Assembly (NCBI GenBank): GCA_001414345.1
Contig: LLCB01000544.1
Coordinates: 1-23,895 of the forward strand
Direction of reading: 5' to 3'
Origin: Hymenoscyphus infarciens
Lineage: Eukaryota > Ascomycota > Leotiomycetes > Helotiales > Helotiaceae
Length of the DNA: 23,895 nt
Every line of letters starts with the position of its first letter. The stretch's first letter is position 1. Positions 9,669 through 20,313 of this stretch are shown one piece after another. The notes under the pieces are model-generated. The model searched no databases and was not told the DNA's origin. It saw nothing but the letters and a program-made list of their open reading frames with translations. The position numbers and the translations under genes were made by a program.

Positions 9669-11600
9669 CGTATATGCCTACTCGCTTTTACTTAACCCTA
9701 GTTCAACTTAGTATTAAATCGATTTTAATAGCTTAAGTAAGAGTTAGCATAGTATCTGATTCTACTTAGAGAGATTCTAAGGTTCTGATCCTATTCAGAG
9801 AGGTTCTAATTATATTCAGAGAGGTTCTAAGGTTTAGAACCTATTTAAAGAGGTTCTAAACCTATTCTAAATTGTTGAATTAATTAGAGCTATAGCTAGC
9901 TATAGTTTAGAGAGGTTCTAAGGTTCTAATTATATTTAGAGAGGTTTGAAACCTATTTAGAGAGGTTCTAAGGTTCTAATCCTATTTAGAGAGGTTTGGA
10001 ACCTATTTAGAGAGGTTCTAAACCTCTTCTAAATTGTTAAATTAATTAGAGCTATAACTAGCTATAGTTTAAAGAGGTTCTAAGGTTCAGAACCTATTCA
10101 GAGAGGTTCTAAACTTATTCCAAACCTATTCTAAGTAGTTCTAAGTAGCTTAAGCTATTCTATTATAACTAATACTAGCTTTATATTAGTAGTATATTAA
10201 TACCTAAAAAGTACTTAGAAGAAAAAATAAAAAGTCTAGAAAGAGTGTTTTTTTTTAAAGGCAATTTAAGCAACTTTTTACATATTAACTTTAATTAGTA
10301 AGTATATATTAATAATCCTTATATTTAAGGCTACTAGTATATAAGTTTTAATAAGTTATATAACTAAAGTAGGTTACCTGGTGAGGCATGGCTTTTATAC
10401 CAGGGTTGCTCTTGCTAAACACGGTACGCTACGTATAACTAGCTACGTAGTAGGCTTAGCGTATACACAGGCTACCCCTACCTTCGACTTCGACTTCAAC
10501 TTCGACTTCGACTTTAACTTCAACTTCGATACTTTAACACTTTACTTCAACGACGATAACGACAACGACGACGATGATAACTCTCTATCACTATCGCATC
10601 GTATTCGTTACTCGGTATTAGGCCGCTTATTAGCATTGTAATCGATGTTATATTCGTCGTGTTTACTACCCTGGTTAATTCTACGTTGTTAAATAGTAGG
10701 ACAACATTAGACAATATAGGTATATTTTATAATCAGACTTTCAATAGAGTGAATTAGAGCTTTTAAATTAGTTACCTAGTGAATTAGAAGTATTAGATTT
10801 GTTATCTATATTATTACTATTACTGTTGCTATTACTGTTACTATTAGTACGTGCTATTTCTACCTTTACTTCCTAAACTAACGTATATGCCTTATAGTTG
10901 CTAACTAACTAACCGATCTAACTAATTACATTAAGGCATATATATAGTGACAACGTTATTTAGGTTAGTAGAACATTTAGTAGAACATTTAGTAGAACAT
11001 TTAATAGAATAATTAGTAGAATAATCAGTAGAATTAGTAGAAGCAGGACCTAGGCATTTAGACATATTACATAAGAGTAGTATAGCTACGTAATATATAC
11101 CTTTTCACGTGATTTCAAATTCAAGTCCTTTTTCAATACTAGCTTAAAACTAGCTTAAAACTAGTTCTAAGCTAGTTCTGAACTAGTTCTAAACTAGTTC
11201 TAAACTAGTTTAGAACTAAAGTTGACTATAGATTAGATACGTTCAAGGTATTATAGATTAAGAAACTGATTTAGCTCTCTTTCAGACCTAGATCTAAATT
11301 AGTTCTAAACTAGCTCTAAACTAGTTGAACCTCTCTAAACTAGTTCTAAACCGGTTTTAAATCAGCTCTAAACTAGTAGAACCTCTCTAAATTAGTTCTA
11401 AACCAGTTCTAAACTAGTTCTAAACTAGTTCTAAACCAGTTCTAAATTAGTTCTAAATCAGTTCTAAACTAATAGAACCACTCTAATACTAATCTAACCC
11501 TTAGTCAACCTTAATTTAAACTAGAGTCAAATCAGAGTCGAATCGGATTCGAATCAGAGTCAAATTAGTGTTGAGCAAATAGCGGTTCGGCAGTATAGTA
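9667..11600 (+). mobile_element. Copy D: type-1 element inside the copia-2 LTR
   Basis: The clearest target site in the window. The left flank ends ATTATACTA and the right flank begins TATACTAG; the uninterrupted solo LTR reads ATTATGCTATACTAG. Exactly TA is duplicated (9667-9668 and 11599-11600). The ends are CGTATATGCC and, inverted, CTATACTGCC. The left arm contains the palindrome module twice (9890-9905, 10052-10067); the core is 10210-11114. The core is strongly RIP-mutated: CRE has become AACGTTAT-type sequence, and CGT runs have become ATT/ACT runs. Confidence 0.85.
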
Positions 11601-11647
11601 TACTAGTATAATTAATTATAAGCATAAGTGCTTATTATATACTAATA
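11601..11647 (-). mobile_element. 3' LTR of copia-2, inner part
   Basis: Completes the LTR after copy D, ending in CTAATA. With 9352-9668 it gives an LTR of about 360 bp, shorter than the 443 and 481 bp copies mainly because minisatellite units are missing. The damaged polypurine tract follows at 11648-11658. Confidence 0.8.
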
Positions 11648-12683
11648 CGTTCTCTTAATAAGTACTTCTATTTAAGTTATTTCGACACGTTAGTTAAAAG
11701 TGTTAATCTTTAGTTTTCGTACGTCGGTATATAACTTATTATTTCTAATTATATAAGGAATTATTAGAATTTTGTTTTATTAAGTGCTTTAGTAAAGCTA
11801 TCTGCTTTTTAATCTATTGATTTTATATATATTAGATCTATAGTTCCTTTAACTAATAAGTCTCTTATATAGTAGTATTTAATAGCTATATACTTTATTC
11901 TTTCGTAATATATAGAGTTATAGCCTAGTTATAGAGCTTCTTTATTATCGGTATATAAACCGAATTTCTATTATTTATAAAAACCTAGTTCTTTAACTAA
12001 GGCTATTATATAAATATATTCTTTTAAAGCTATATTTATAGCTATATATTTAGCTTTAGTTATAGATTAAGCTATAATACTTTATAGCTTAGAATACTAT
12101 ATAATTAGTCTCTTAGCTAAGTAAAAAATATATCTAGTAGTTGATTTAGCACTATTAATATTACTAGTGTAATTAGAGTTATAAAAGCCACTTATAAAAT
12201 ACTAAGTAGCTAGAAATGTCTTTTATTCTATATATAATATAATAGTGAATAGTTGTTTTTAGATATCTTAATATATACTTAGCTACTATAAAGTGCTCTT
12301 TAAAAGGGTTTAATATATATTTTAATAGTATAATAGTAGTATATGTAATATCTAGCTTAGTATAAATAAAGATATATATAGTAGGTAGCTAATTATTACT
12401 TAAAATAGTCTAGTATCTTCTAGACTAGCTTAAAGTTAATTTAGTATTAATTTAAACTTAGGATCTATTAGTATATAGATAGGATTATAATTAAGAAGAT
12501 TATACTTATTTAATACTTTAGATATATATTTTTCTTAGCTTAGTTTTAGCTATTTATTTTCCCTAATAATATCTATGTCTAGGTAGTCTTTAATAGAACC
12601 TAAGTCTTTAATATTAAAGTATTTCTTAAGTTTATTAATAAGACTTTTAATAAGTTCTTTTATAGGTCTAATTATTACTAAGT

Positions 12684-12716
<33 letters not shown>

Positions 12717-13682
12717 TAGTAGAACGATTTATATATATATATATAAATTAGTACTTAGTACTTTAAAGCCTAGTTCTAAAAGTATAGTAACTAGTATACT
12801 TAATAAACTAGATTCTAGCTAATTATTTTAATCTATAAAGAGCTTTTAGAAGTTCTAAATATGCGATTTAGTTAAGAGGGTTTTTTATATTTTTTAATAT
12901 ATATTTGTTTATTCTTTCTAGAAGAGTGATATTTAGTCTTTCTATATCTCTATCCCTTTATATAAAAGCTAAAACTATGTTAATTTTCTATATTATAAAG
13001 TTATATAATAGTACTAGAGTAAACAAGATTTTCTAGCTTATTTACTTAATAACCTCTATAAAGAAGTCTATATAGTCTCTTCTATATAACTATTTAAAAC
13101 CTTTAGCTATAAATCGTAATTTAAATTCTATTATACTATTAGTTCTTTTAGTTTATAAACCTATCTTATCTTAATAGGCTTAGTATCTTTACTAGTATTA
13201 TTACTAGTAATAATATTCTAAGTTTTATTACTTATAAGAGTATTTAATTCCTTTTATATAGATCTAATCTAGTAGTCTTTATAAGGATTAATATCGCTTA
13301 TAGCTAATTATAGCTTTTAGGCTCTAGAATAGTAGTATTAGATATTTTATTAATAACAACCTTTTTAGTACTATTACTCTCTATTTTAGAGTTTAAATAA
13401 GTAAGTAATATATAGTAATATATAGCTATTAGTACTTAAAGCTTATTAATTTCTAATATACTATTATCTCTTTCTATAGCATTAACGTATCTACTTCTTA
13501 GTCTAAGGTTTATATTAGAGCCTAGCTCTATAATATTATCTTATTCTAATTCGTCGACGTTATCTATATATATTTCGTCGTTTAGGTCGTCGTTGTTATT
13601 ATTACTTAACTCTTTATATTCTATAAGAGTAGGACTATTGCTTTTTAGATACGTATTTATATAACTAGTTATTTCTTATAGA
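11648..13682 (-). pseudogene. Copia-2 pol: RNase H, reverse transcriptase and linker, broken
   Basis: Reverse-complement counterpart of 3070-5585. Reading right to left it has the acidic linker (13540-13620), the RT region (about 12400-13300) and RNase H (about 11800-12100). The catalytic RT box is YIDN (12682-12693): the second Asp is Asn through a G-to-A change. The RNase H motif is SITKAKY, as in copia-1. There is no solo LTR at the place corresponding to 3247-3737. The frame is full of TAA/TAG codons. Copy E separates it from the integrase part. Confidence 0.85.
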
Positions 13683-14440
13683 TACGTATATACTCACTCG
13701 CTTTTACTTAAACCTAGTTTAAATCGGTATTAAATCGATTTTAATAGGTTTAGAATAGGTTCTAAACCTCTTTAAACTACGGTCTAGCTATAGCTCTAAA
13801 GGTTTCAATAATTCAAAATAGGTTCTAAACCTATTCAAAGAGGTTTAGAACCTATTCCAAATTAATTAGAATTATTAAATTAATTAAAGCTATAGCTAGC
13901 TATAGTTCAAAGAGGTTCTAAACCTATTCTAAACCTATTCTAAGTAGTTCTAAGTAGCTTAAGCTATTCTATTATAACTAATACTAGCTTTAGTATAAAC
14001 TAGCTATATCTTAGTAGTATATTAATATCTAAAAAGTACTTAGAAGAAAAAATAAAAAGTCTAGAGAGAGTATTTTTTTTTTAAAAGCGATTTAAGCAAC
14101 TTTTTATATATTAACTTTAATTAGTAATTATATATTAATAATCCTTAGAACTAGAGCTATAAGTATATAAAAAATAAAAAGGTTACGTAACTAAAGTAGG
14201 TTATATAGTAGAGCGTAGCTTTCGTACTAGAGTCGCTCTTACTAAACATAGTACGTTATATACGACTAGCTACGTAGTAGGCTTAGCGTATATATAGGCT
14301 ACCTCTACCTTCGACTTCGACTTCGACTTTGATACTTTAACACTTTAATACTTTAATACTTTAATACTTTGATACTTCACTTTAATAACAACGATAATAA
14401 TAATAATAATAACTCTCTATTACTATTATATTATATTCGT

Positions 14441-16179
14441 TACTATACTACCGAACCGCTATTTGCTCAACACTAATTCGACTCCGATTCGACTCCGATT
14501 CGACTCCGATTCGACTCCGGTTTGAATTAAGGTCGACCTAGGGTCGGATTAGTATTAGAGTGGTTCTATTAGTTCGGAACTGATTCGGAACCGATTTAGA
14601 ACCGGTTCAGAACTGTTTCGGAACTGGTTCAGAGAGGTTCGACTAGTTCAGAGCTGGTTCGGAACCGATTTAGATCTAGGTCTGAAAGAGAGCTAAATCA
14701 GTTTCTTAATCCATAACACCTTGAACGCATCTGATCCATAGTCGACTTTAGTTCCGAACTAGCTCAGAACCAGTTCGGAACCAGTTCGGAACTAGCTCAG
14801 AACTAGTTTTAAGCTAGTTTTAAGCTAGTATCGAAAAAGAATTAAAAGAGCTCGAAAAAGGACTTGAATTTGAAATCACGTGAAAAGGTGTATATTACGT
14901 GGCTACACTACTCTTACGTAACATGCCTGAATGCCCGAGTCCTGCTTCCACCAATTCCACCAATTCCACCGATTATTCCACCGAATGATCCACCGAATGT
15001 TCCACCGACCCAAATGACGTCATCCATGTATGTATGCCACACTGTGATTGGTTGGATCGGTCGGTCGGTCGGTCGGCCGGCAACTATAAGGCACGCACGT
15101 CAGTTCAGGAAGTAAGAGTAGAAACAGTACGTACTATAAAAGCGACAGCGACAGCGACAGCGATAGCGACAGCGATAGCGATGACGTAGATGACAAATCC
15201 GAGCCTTCTGATTCGCTCTGCCGAAAGTCCGACTGTGAAATGTGCCTATACTAGCCAATGTTGTTCGACGACGTGGAATTGACCGGGGTAACGAATGCGA
15301 CGAATACGACGTGGATTACGATGCCGATAAGCGGCCCGATGCCGAGTAACGAATGCGATGCAATAGCGATAGAGAGTTATCGTCGTCGTCGTCGTCGTTG
15401 TCGTCGTCGTCGAAGTAAAGTGTCGAAGTGTCGAAGTATCGTCGAAGGTGGGGGTGGCCCGTGCGTACGCCAAGCCCGCTACGTAGCTAGTTGTACGTAG
15501 CGTACCGTGTTCGGCAAGAGCGACCCTGGTACGAAAGCCACGCCCCACCATGTGACCCACTTTAGTCACGTGACATATTAAAAACTTATACGCTAGTAGC
15601 CCTAATTATAAGAATTATTAATATATAATTACTATTTAAAGTTAATATGTAAAAAGTCTCTTAAATCGACTTTGAAAAAAAAAACACCTCTCTTCTAAGT
15701 ACTTTTTAAGTGTTAATATACTACTAATATATAGCTAGTATATACTAAAGCTAGTATTAGTTATAATAGAATAGTATAAGCTATCTAGAGGAACTACTCC
15801 GAGCCTCTCTAAACTATAGCTAGCGATAGCTCTGATTAATTCAACGCTTCGGAATAGGTTCGGAACCTCTCCGAATAGGTTCCGAACCCCTCTGAATAGG
15901 ATCGGAACCTCGGAACCTCTCTGAATAGGTTTAGAACCTCTCTAAATATAATCGGAACCTTAGAACCTCTCTAAACTATAGCTAGCTATAGCTCTGATTA
16001 ATTCAACGATTCGGAATAGGTTCGGAACCTCGGAACCTCTCTGAATAGGATCGGAACCTTAGAACCTCTCTGAATAAGATTAGATACTATGTTGACTCTT
16101 ACTTAAGCTATTGAAATCGATTCAATACTGATTTGAACTACTAAGTAGTTTTGAGTAAAAGCGAGTGGGCATATACGTA
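14441..16179 (-). mobile_element. Copy F: well-preserved type-1 element nested in copy E
   Basis: It begins with TA-CTATACTACCGAACCGC and ends GGGCATATACG-TA. Removing it restores TTCGTTACTTGATATTAGGCC, which matches the other cores (TTCGTTACTCGGTATTAGGCC) apart from RIP-type changes, and leaves one TA. This is a clean demonstration of TA duplication. The core is 14875-15704, with GTCACGTGAC at 15565-15574. The A-side arm (15780-16165) has the palindrome module twice, with well-kept GGTTCGGAACCTC repeats. At about 1.74 kb it is the best reference for the type-1 structure. It has no transposase frame. Confidence 0.85.
15015..15051. promoter_or_regulatory. CRE palindrome plus CCAAT box in copy F
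   Basis: TGACGTCA at 15015-15022 and ATTGG at 15047-15051, same spacing and order as copy C. Just downstream are four GGTC units and a run of AGCGACAGCGATAGCGAC units (15140-15182). Confidence 0.5.
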
Positions 16180-16469
16180 CTTGATATTAGGCCGCTTATT
16201 AGTATTATAATTAATATTATATTTGTCGCGTTTACTACTCTAGTTAATTCTACGTCGTTAAATAGTAGGATAATATTAGATAATATAGGTATATTTTATA
16301 GTTAGACTTTTAATAGAGCGAATTAGAGCCTTTAAATTAGTTACTTAGCGAATTAGAAGTATTAGATTTATTATCTATATTATTACTATTACTATTACTA
16401 TCGCTCTTATATATAGTAAATACTATTTCTACTCTTACTTCCTAAACTAACATATATGCTTTATAGTTT

Positions 16470-16470
<1 letters not shown>

Positions 16471-16514
<44 letters not shown>
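16471..16514 (+). repeat. AACT tetranucleotide run in copy E
   Basis: About eleven perfect CTAA/AACT units at the place where other copies have GACCGACC. The change of every GACC to AACT is what C-to-T and G-to-A mutation on both strands would produce from an expanded GACC run. Confidence 0.75.
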
Positions 16515-17119
16515 CGACTAACAAGTCGAACTAATTATATTAAGATATATATATAGGGATAACGTTATAAGTTAGTAAAACATTCAGTAAAAGTAGAATT
16601 AGTAGAATTAGTAGAATTAGTAGAAGTAGAACTCAGGCATTCGACGAACTAGGGCATATTATATAAGAGTAGTATAGCTATATAATATATATCTAATTAT
16701 GTAATTTCAAATTCAAGTCCTTTTTTCAAGCTCTTTTTCAAGCTCTTTTAATCTTAATTCTTTTTTAGTACTAGCCTAAAACTAGCTCTAACTTTATTCT
16801 AAACTAGTTCTAAACTAGTTCTAAACTAGTTCTAAACTAGTTCTAAACTAGTTCAAAACTAAAGTCAACTCTAGATTAGATACGTTTAAAGTATTATAGA
16901 TAAAGAAACTAATTTAGCTCTAGTTCTAAACTAATTTAACTCTAGCTCTAAACTAGTTCTAAACTAGTTCTAAGCTACTTAGAATATAATCTAATCCTAG
17001 GTTAATCTTAATTTAAATCAAAGCTAAATTAGAGTTAAACTAGAGTTAAACCAGAGTTGAACCAGAGTTAAACTAGAGTCGAACTAGAGTTAAGTAAATA
17101 GCGGTTTAGTAGTATAGTA

Positions 17120-18287
17120 ATCCTAATCTATAGACTCTTCTTCTAAAAGTATAGAGTAGTTTTCTTCTATAATAAATTCGTCTTTATATATAAGGTCTTC
17201 TTTTATTATAATATCTCTTATATTAATAACTTTCTTAAGTTCTAGTATATATATAAGAAAGTTATTAAAAAACTCCTAGCCTACTAATATTCTATTATAT
17301 AACTTATTAGCTAATTTTCTTTTAACGTTTTTAGCTCTTATTTCTTTTAATATTAAAGTATAATAAAGAGATCTAAGAGTACTTATATATAATATATCTA
17401 GACTTATACTAAATATATCCTTATATAGTATAGACTTTATAGTACTATTATATATCTAATTCTTAATATATATAATAGAATAAGATATATAAGACTAGAG
17501 ATAAAGTAGTATAGGTTTTTCTAAATATATAGTAATTATATATTCTATTAAATATTAATTAAGTCTTTCTATAATACCGTTCTACTTAGGACTATATAGA
17601 CTAGTATAGTTATATATAATACCTTAGTCTTTAATATAGGTATTCTACTTATTAGACTTAAATTCCTTAGCGTTATTTAAGTATAGACCTTTAATACTTT
17701 TATTAAATTAATTTTTTAATAAGTTATTTATTTTAACTAACTTATTAAAAGCTTCTAATTTATACTTTATAGTATATATAAATATAGAGCTAGTTTTATA
17801 GTATATATATATAAAAGCGTATATTTTATCTAAAAGTCCTTTAATTCTAAGTAGACCTAGAATATCTATATTAAAATATTCTAAAAACTTAAAGTTATAA
17901 TTACTTAAAGAGATATAACTTATATTCTTAGTTATCTTTCCTTTATAATAATTTTTATAATCGTCTAGTTCTTTCTTACTATTAAAATTAATAGTATATC
18001 TCTTAATAAGTAATATAGTTTTTAATAATACGTTAATATTAATATAATTTAATATTTAATATAATAAGTTAATATTAAGCTCTTTTATTTTTATAATATA
18101 TAATATTTTTTTAAACTTTATATAATCTATGTTAATATTAAGATAATAAGCGTTATATTCCTAGTATATGTTTATAGTCGCGTCTAGTAGCTTATTATAA
18201 GTATACGTGTTCTTATTATCTATACTAATAGTAAAGCTACTCTTAATAAAAGCTTTAGTTAAAATTAGAGTAGTAGTAATAACTATT
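17120..18287 (-). pseudogene. Copia-2 pol: integrase region, broken
   Basis: Counterpart of 2144-3070 plus 50-306 of copia-1, without copy A: the pre-integrase motif and the integrase core are continuous here. The zinc-motif His and Cys positions are again Tyr. It lacks the 4-bp duplication of copia-1, so the second Asp and the Glu of the DDE triad are in one frame apart from TAA/TAG codons. Left end: copy E; right end: element H. Confidence 0.83.
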
Positions 18288-18621
18288 CAGTCTAGTATTT
18301 TCTAAGCGTTCTTAGCTAATTCTTAGCTTAGTTTCTCGCTTAAATATAACTCTCTTTTTTCACCTCTACTATATATATATTATATAAAAAGTAATAGAAA
18401 CTAAGGTCTTTAATACTACTCTTTGAAATAGATATATAATCTAGGTTATCTCGTATCTAAAGAAGTAACTCTTACTTATTAATATTCTGTCTACTTCTAC
18501 TAATAATAATAGTACGCTACTAAACTAGGACCTTACGTCGAGAAGTCTTTCGTTTAGAGGTCTAATAACCTTTAGATCTTCGGTGTTCCTTTGCTATTTT
18601 ATATTATAGTTGTTAATTAAT

Positions 18622-20209
18622 TACTTACATGCCCTCTACTAGGGTTTTGAGCTAGTATCAACTTAGACTTAATACCGGTTTAATACCGGTTCAAGATATA
18701 AGTTATTTCTTGAAGTAGCTCTAATACGTTTTATAAAACGATTCAAGGTAAGAAACCGATTCATAAAACGATTTAAGGTGATTTAACCTAATTTATAAAA
18801 CGATTTAAGCCGATTTATAAAACAGTTCAAAGTAAGAAACCGATTTATAAAACGATTTAAAATTAGAAACTAACTTATAATCTAGCTCTTAACTTAGTTT
18901 AAAAAATATGTCTAAAATAAAGTACTTAGAAGAAAAATAAAAAGTCTAGAGAGAGTGTTTTTTTTTTCAAAGGCGATTTAAGCGGCTTTTTACATATTAA
19001 CTTTAATTAGTAATTATATATTAATAATCCTTAGAATTAGGGCTATAAGCATATAAAAAATAAAAGTCACGTGACTAAAGTGGGTCATATGGTGGGGCGT
19101 GGCTTTCGTGCCAGGGTCGCTCTTGCCGAACACGGTACGCTACGTACAACTAGCTACGTAGTAGGCTTGGCGTACGCACGGGCCACCCCCACCTTCGACT
19201 TCGACTTCGACTTCGACTTCGATACTTCGACACTTCGACATTTCGACACTTTACTTCAACGACGACGACGACGACGACAACGACGATAACTCTCTTTCGC
19301 CATCGCATCGCATTTGTTACTCGGCATCAGGCCGCTTATCAGCATCGTAATCTAGGTCGTCTTCGTCGTATTCGCTACCCCGGTCAATTCTACGTCGTCG
19401 AATAACAACAACAACATACCACTTCTTTTTCGACGATTTAGGTATATTTCATAGTCGGACTTTCAGCAGAGCGAATCAGAGCCCTCGAATTAGTCGCCTA
19501 GCGAATCAGAAGCATCGGATTTGTCATCTACGTCATCGCTGTCGCTGTCGGTACGTACTATTTCCACCCTTACTTCCTAAACTGACGTACGTGCCTTGTA
19601 GTTTCCGACCGACCGAATAATCTAACCAATCACATCGAGGCATACATACAGGGATGACGTCATTTGGGTCGGTGGAGCATTCGGTGGAATAATCGGTGGA
19701 ATAATCGGTGGAACAATCGGTGGAATTGGTGGAATTGGTGGAATTGGTGGAAGCAGGACTCGGGCATTCGACGAACCAGGGCATGTTGTATAAGAGTAGT
19801 GTAGCTACGTAATATACGCCTGATCACGTGATTCCAGTCTTTTTTTATATTCGCTAGTGATTTTTTTAGTACTAATTTAAGGCTACTCTAATACTAAGTT
19901 ACTACTAGTTTAAGGCGGGTCTAGAATTAAGTTAAACTAGTTTAAGGCGGGTCCGACACTGACTTAACTCACCTGACCCGGTTCATGACCCGGTTCGACT
20001 CGCTGAAACGAGTCGGGTTTTACTGCCATGAATCATCTTAAGTCGGTTTCAAAGCATGTTCAACCTAGTTCTTGAATCATTTTAAACTACTTTAATCTAG
20101 TTTATAAACTAGCTCGAACACGCTTCTGGAATCGGTCTAAATCACCTTGAGTCGGGGTTGAACCGGATTCAACCCCGTCTCAAAACCCTCGCTAGTTGGT
20201 AGTAAAGTA
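18622..20209 (+). mobile_element. Copy G: well-preserved type-2 element nested in H
   Basis: Same build as copy C but opposite orientation. The left end is TA-CTTACATGCC, the right end (inverted) TA-CTTTACTACC, and both lead into a GGGTTTTGAG block, giving imperfect terminal repeats of about 30 bp. The left arm (18650-18900) has AAACGATTTAAGG and GATTTATAAAACG-type units, the core is 18920-19833, and the right arm (19860-20190) has GGCGGGTC, GACTCGCTGAAACGAGTC and GTTTATAAACTAG motifs. The core is the least mutated in the window, keeping GTCACGTGAC (19066-19075) and the GGTGGGGCGTGGC stretch. It is the best reference for the core. Confidence 0.8.
19626..19662. promoter_or_regulatory. CCAAT box plus CRE palindrome in copy G
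   Basis: CCAAT at 19626-19630 and TGACGTCA at 19655-19662, spacing as in copy A. Next to it lies the minisatellite of ATTGGTGGA/ATAATCGGTGGA units (19669-19750), whose unit number differs among copies. Confidence 0.5.
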
Positions 20210-20313
20210 TAAGAATAAAAGTAGATATATAAGTGGTTTTTGCTTAGTTTTAGTACTAAAAGCGTACTAAAAAGTAGTAACGAGCTAAGAGACGTTTAGA
20301 AAATACTACGCTA

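Larger units (their letters stand above)
13683..17119 (+). mobile_element. Copy E: type-1 element in copia-2 pol, split by copy F
   Basis: Outer limits are TA at 13683-13684 and 17118-17119. Copia-1 at 3045-3070 shows the uninterrupted host sequence. The left half is 13683-14440 and the right half 16180-17119; copy F fills the gap. The element alone is about 1.7 kb with its core starting at 14034 and ending about 16704. It is among the most RIP-damaged copies: CACGTGATT has become TTATGTAATT, and the GACC run has become AACT units (16471-16514). The left arm keeps the palindrome at 13890-13905. Confidence 0.8.
18288..20313. mobile_element. Element H: TIR-type DNA element carrying copy G
   Basis: The ends are inverted repeats: from 18293 and, inverted, from about 20308, both read TAGTATTTTCTAARCGT followed by a CTTAGCT block. 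The outermost bases are CAG at 18288 and CTA at 20311-20313, which is compatible with hAT-like ends, but I cannot define a clean target duplication (flanks TAACTATT and GTAAGATA). Without copy G it is only about 440 bp (18288-18621 and 20210-20313) and shows no transposase frame. It sits in the copia-2 pol sequence between the protease and integrase regions; the intact version is at about 30-70 of copia-1. Confidence 0.6.

Noticed and set aside
15246..15569. A 107-codon open frame on the - strand in copy F
   Set aside because: It lies inside the core with a poly-Thr stretch from the CGT run. The corresponding frames in A, C and D differ or are closed.
19533..19784. An open frame on the - strand of copy G (starting MPWFVEC, Ser/Thr/Asn repeats) that is similar to one in copy A (1508-1705)
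   Set aside because: The similarity equals the DNA identity of the repeat. The frame runs over the minisatellite, whose units are multiples of three, and is shifted or stopped in C and F. No domain is visible.
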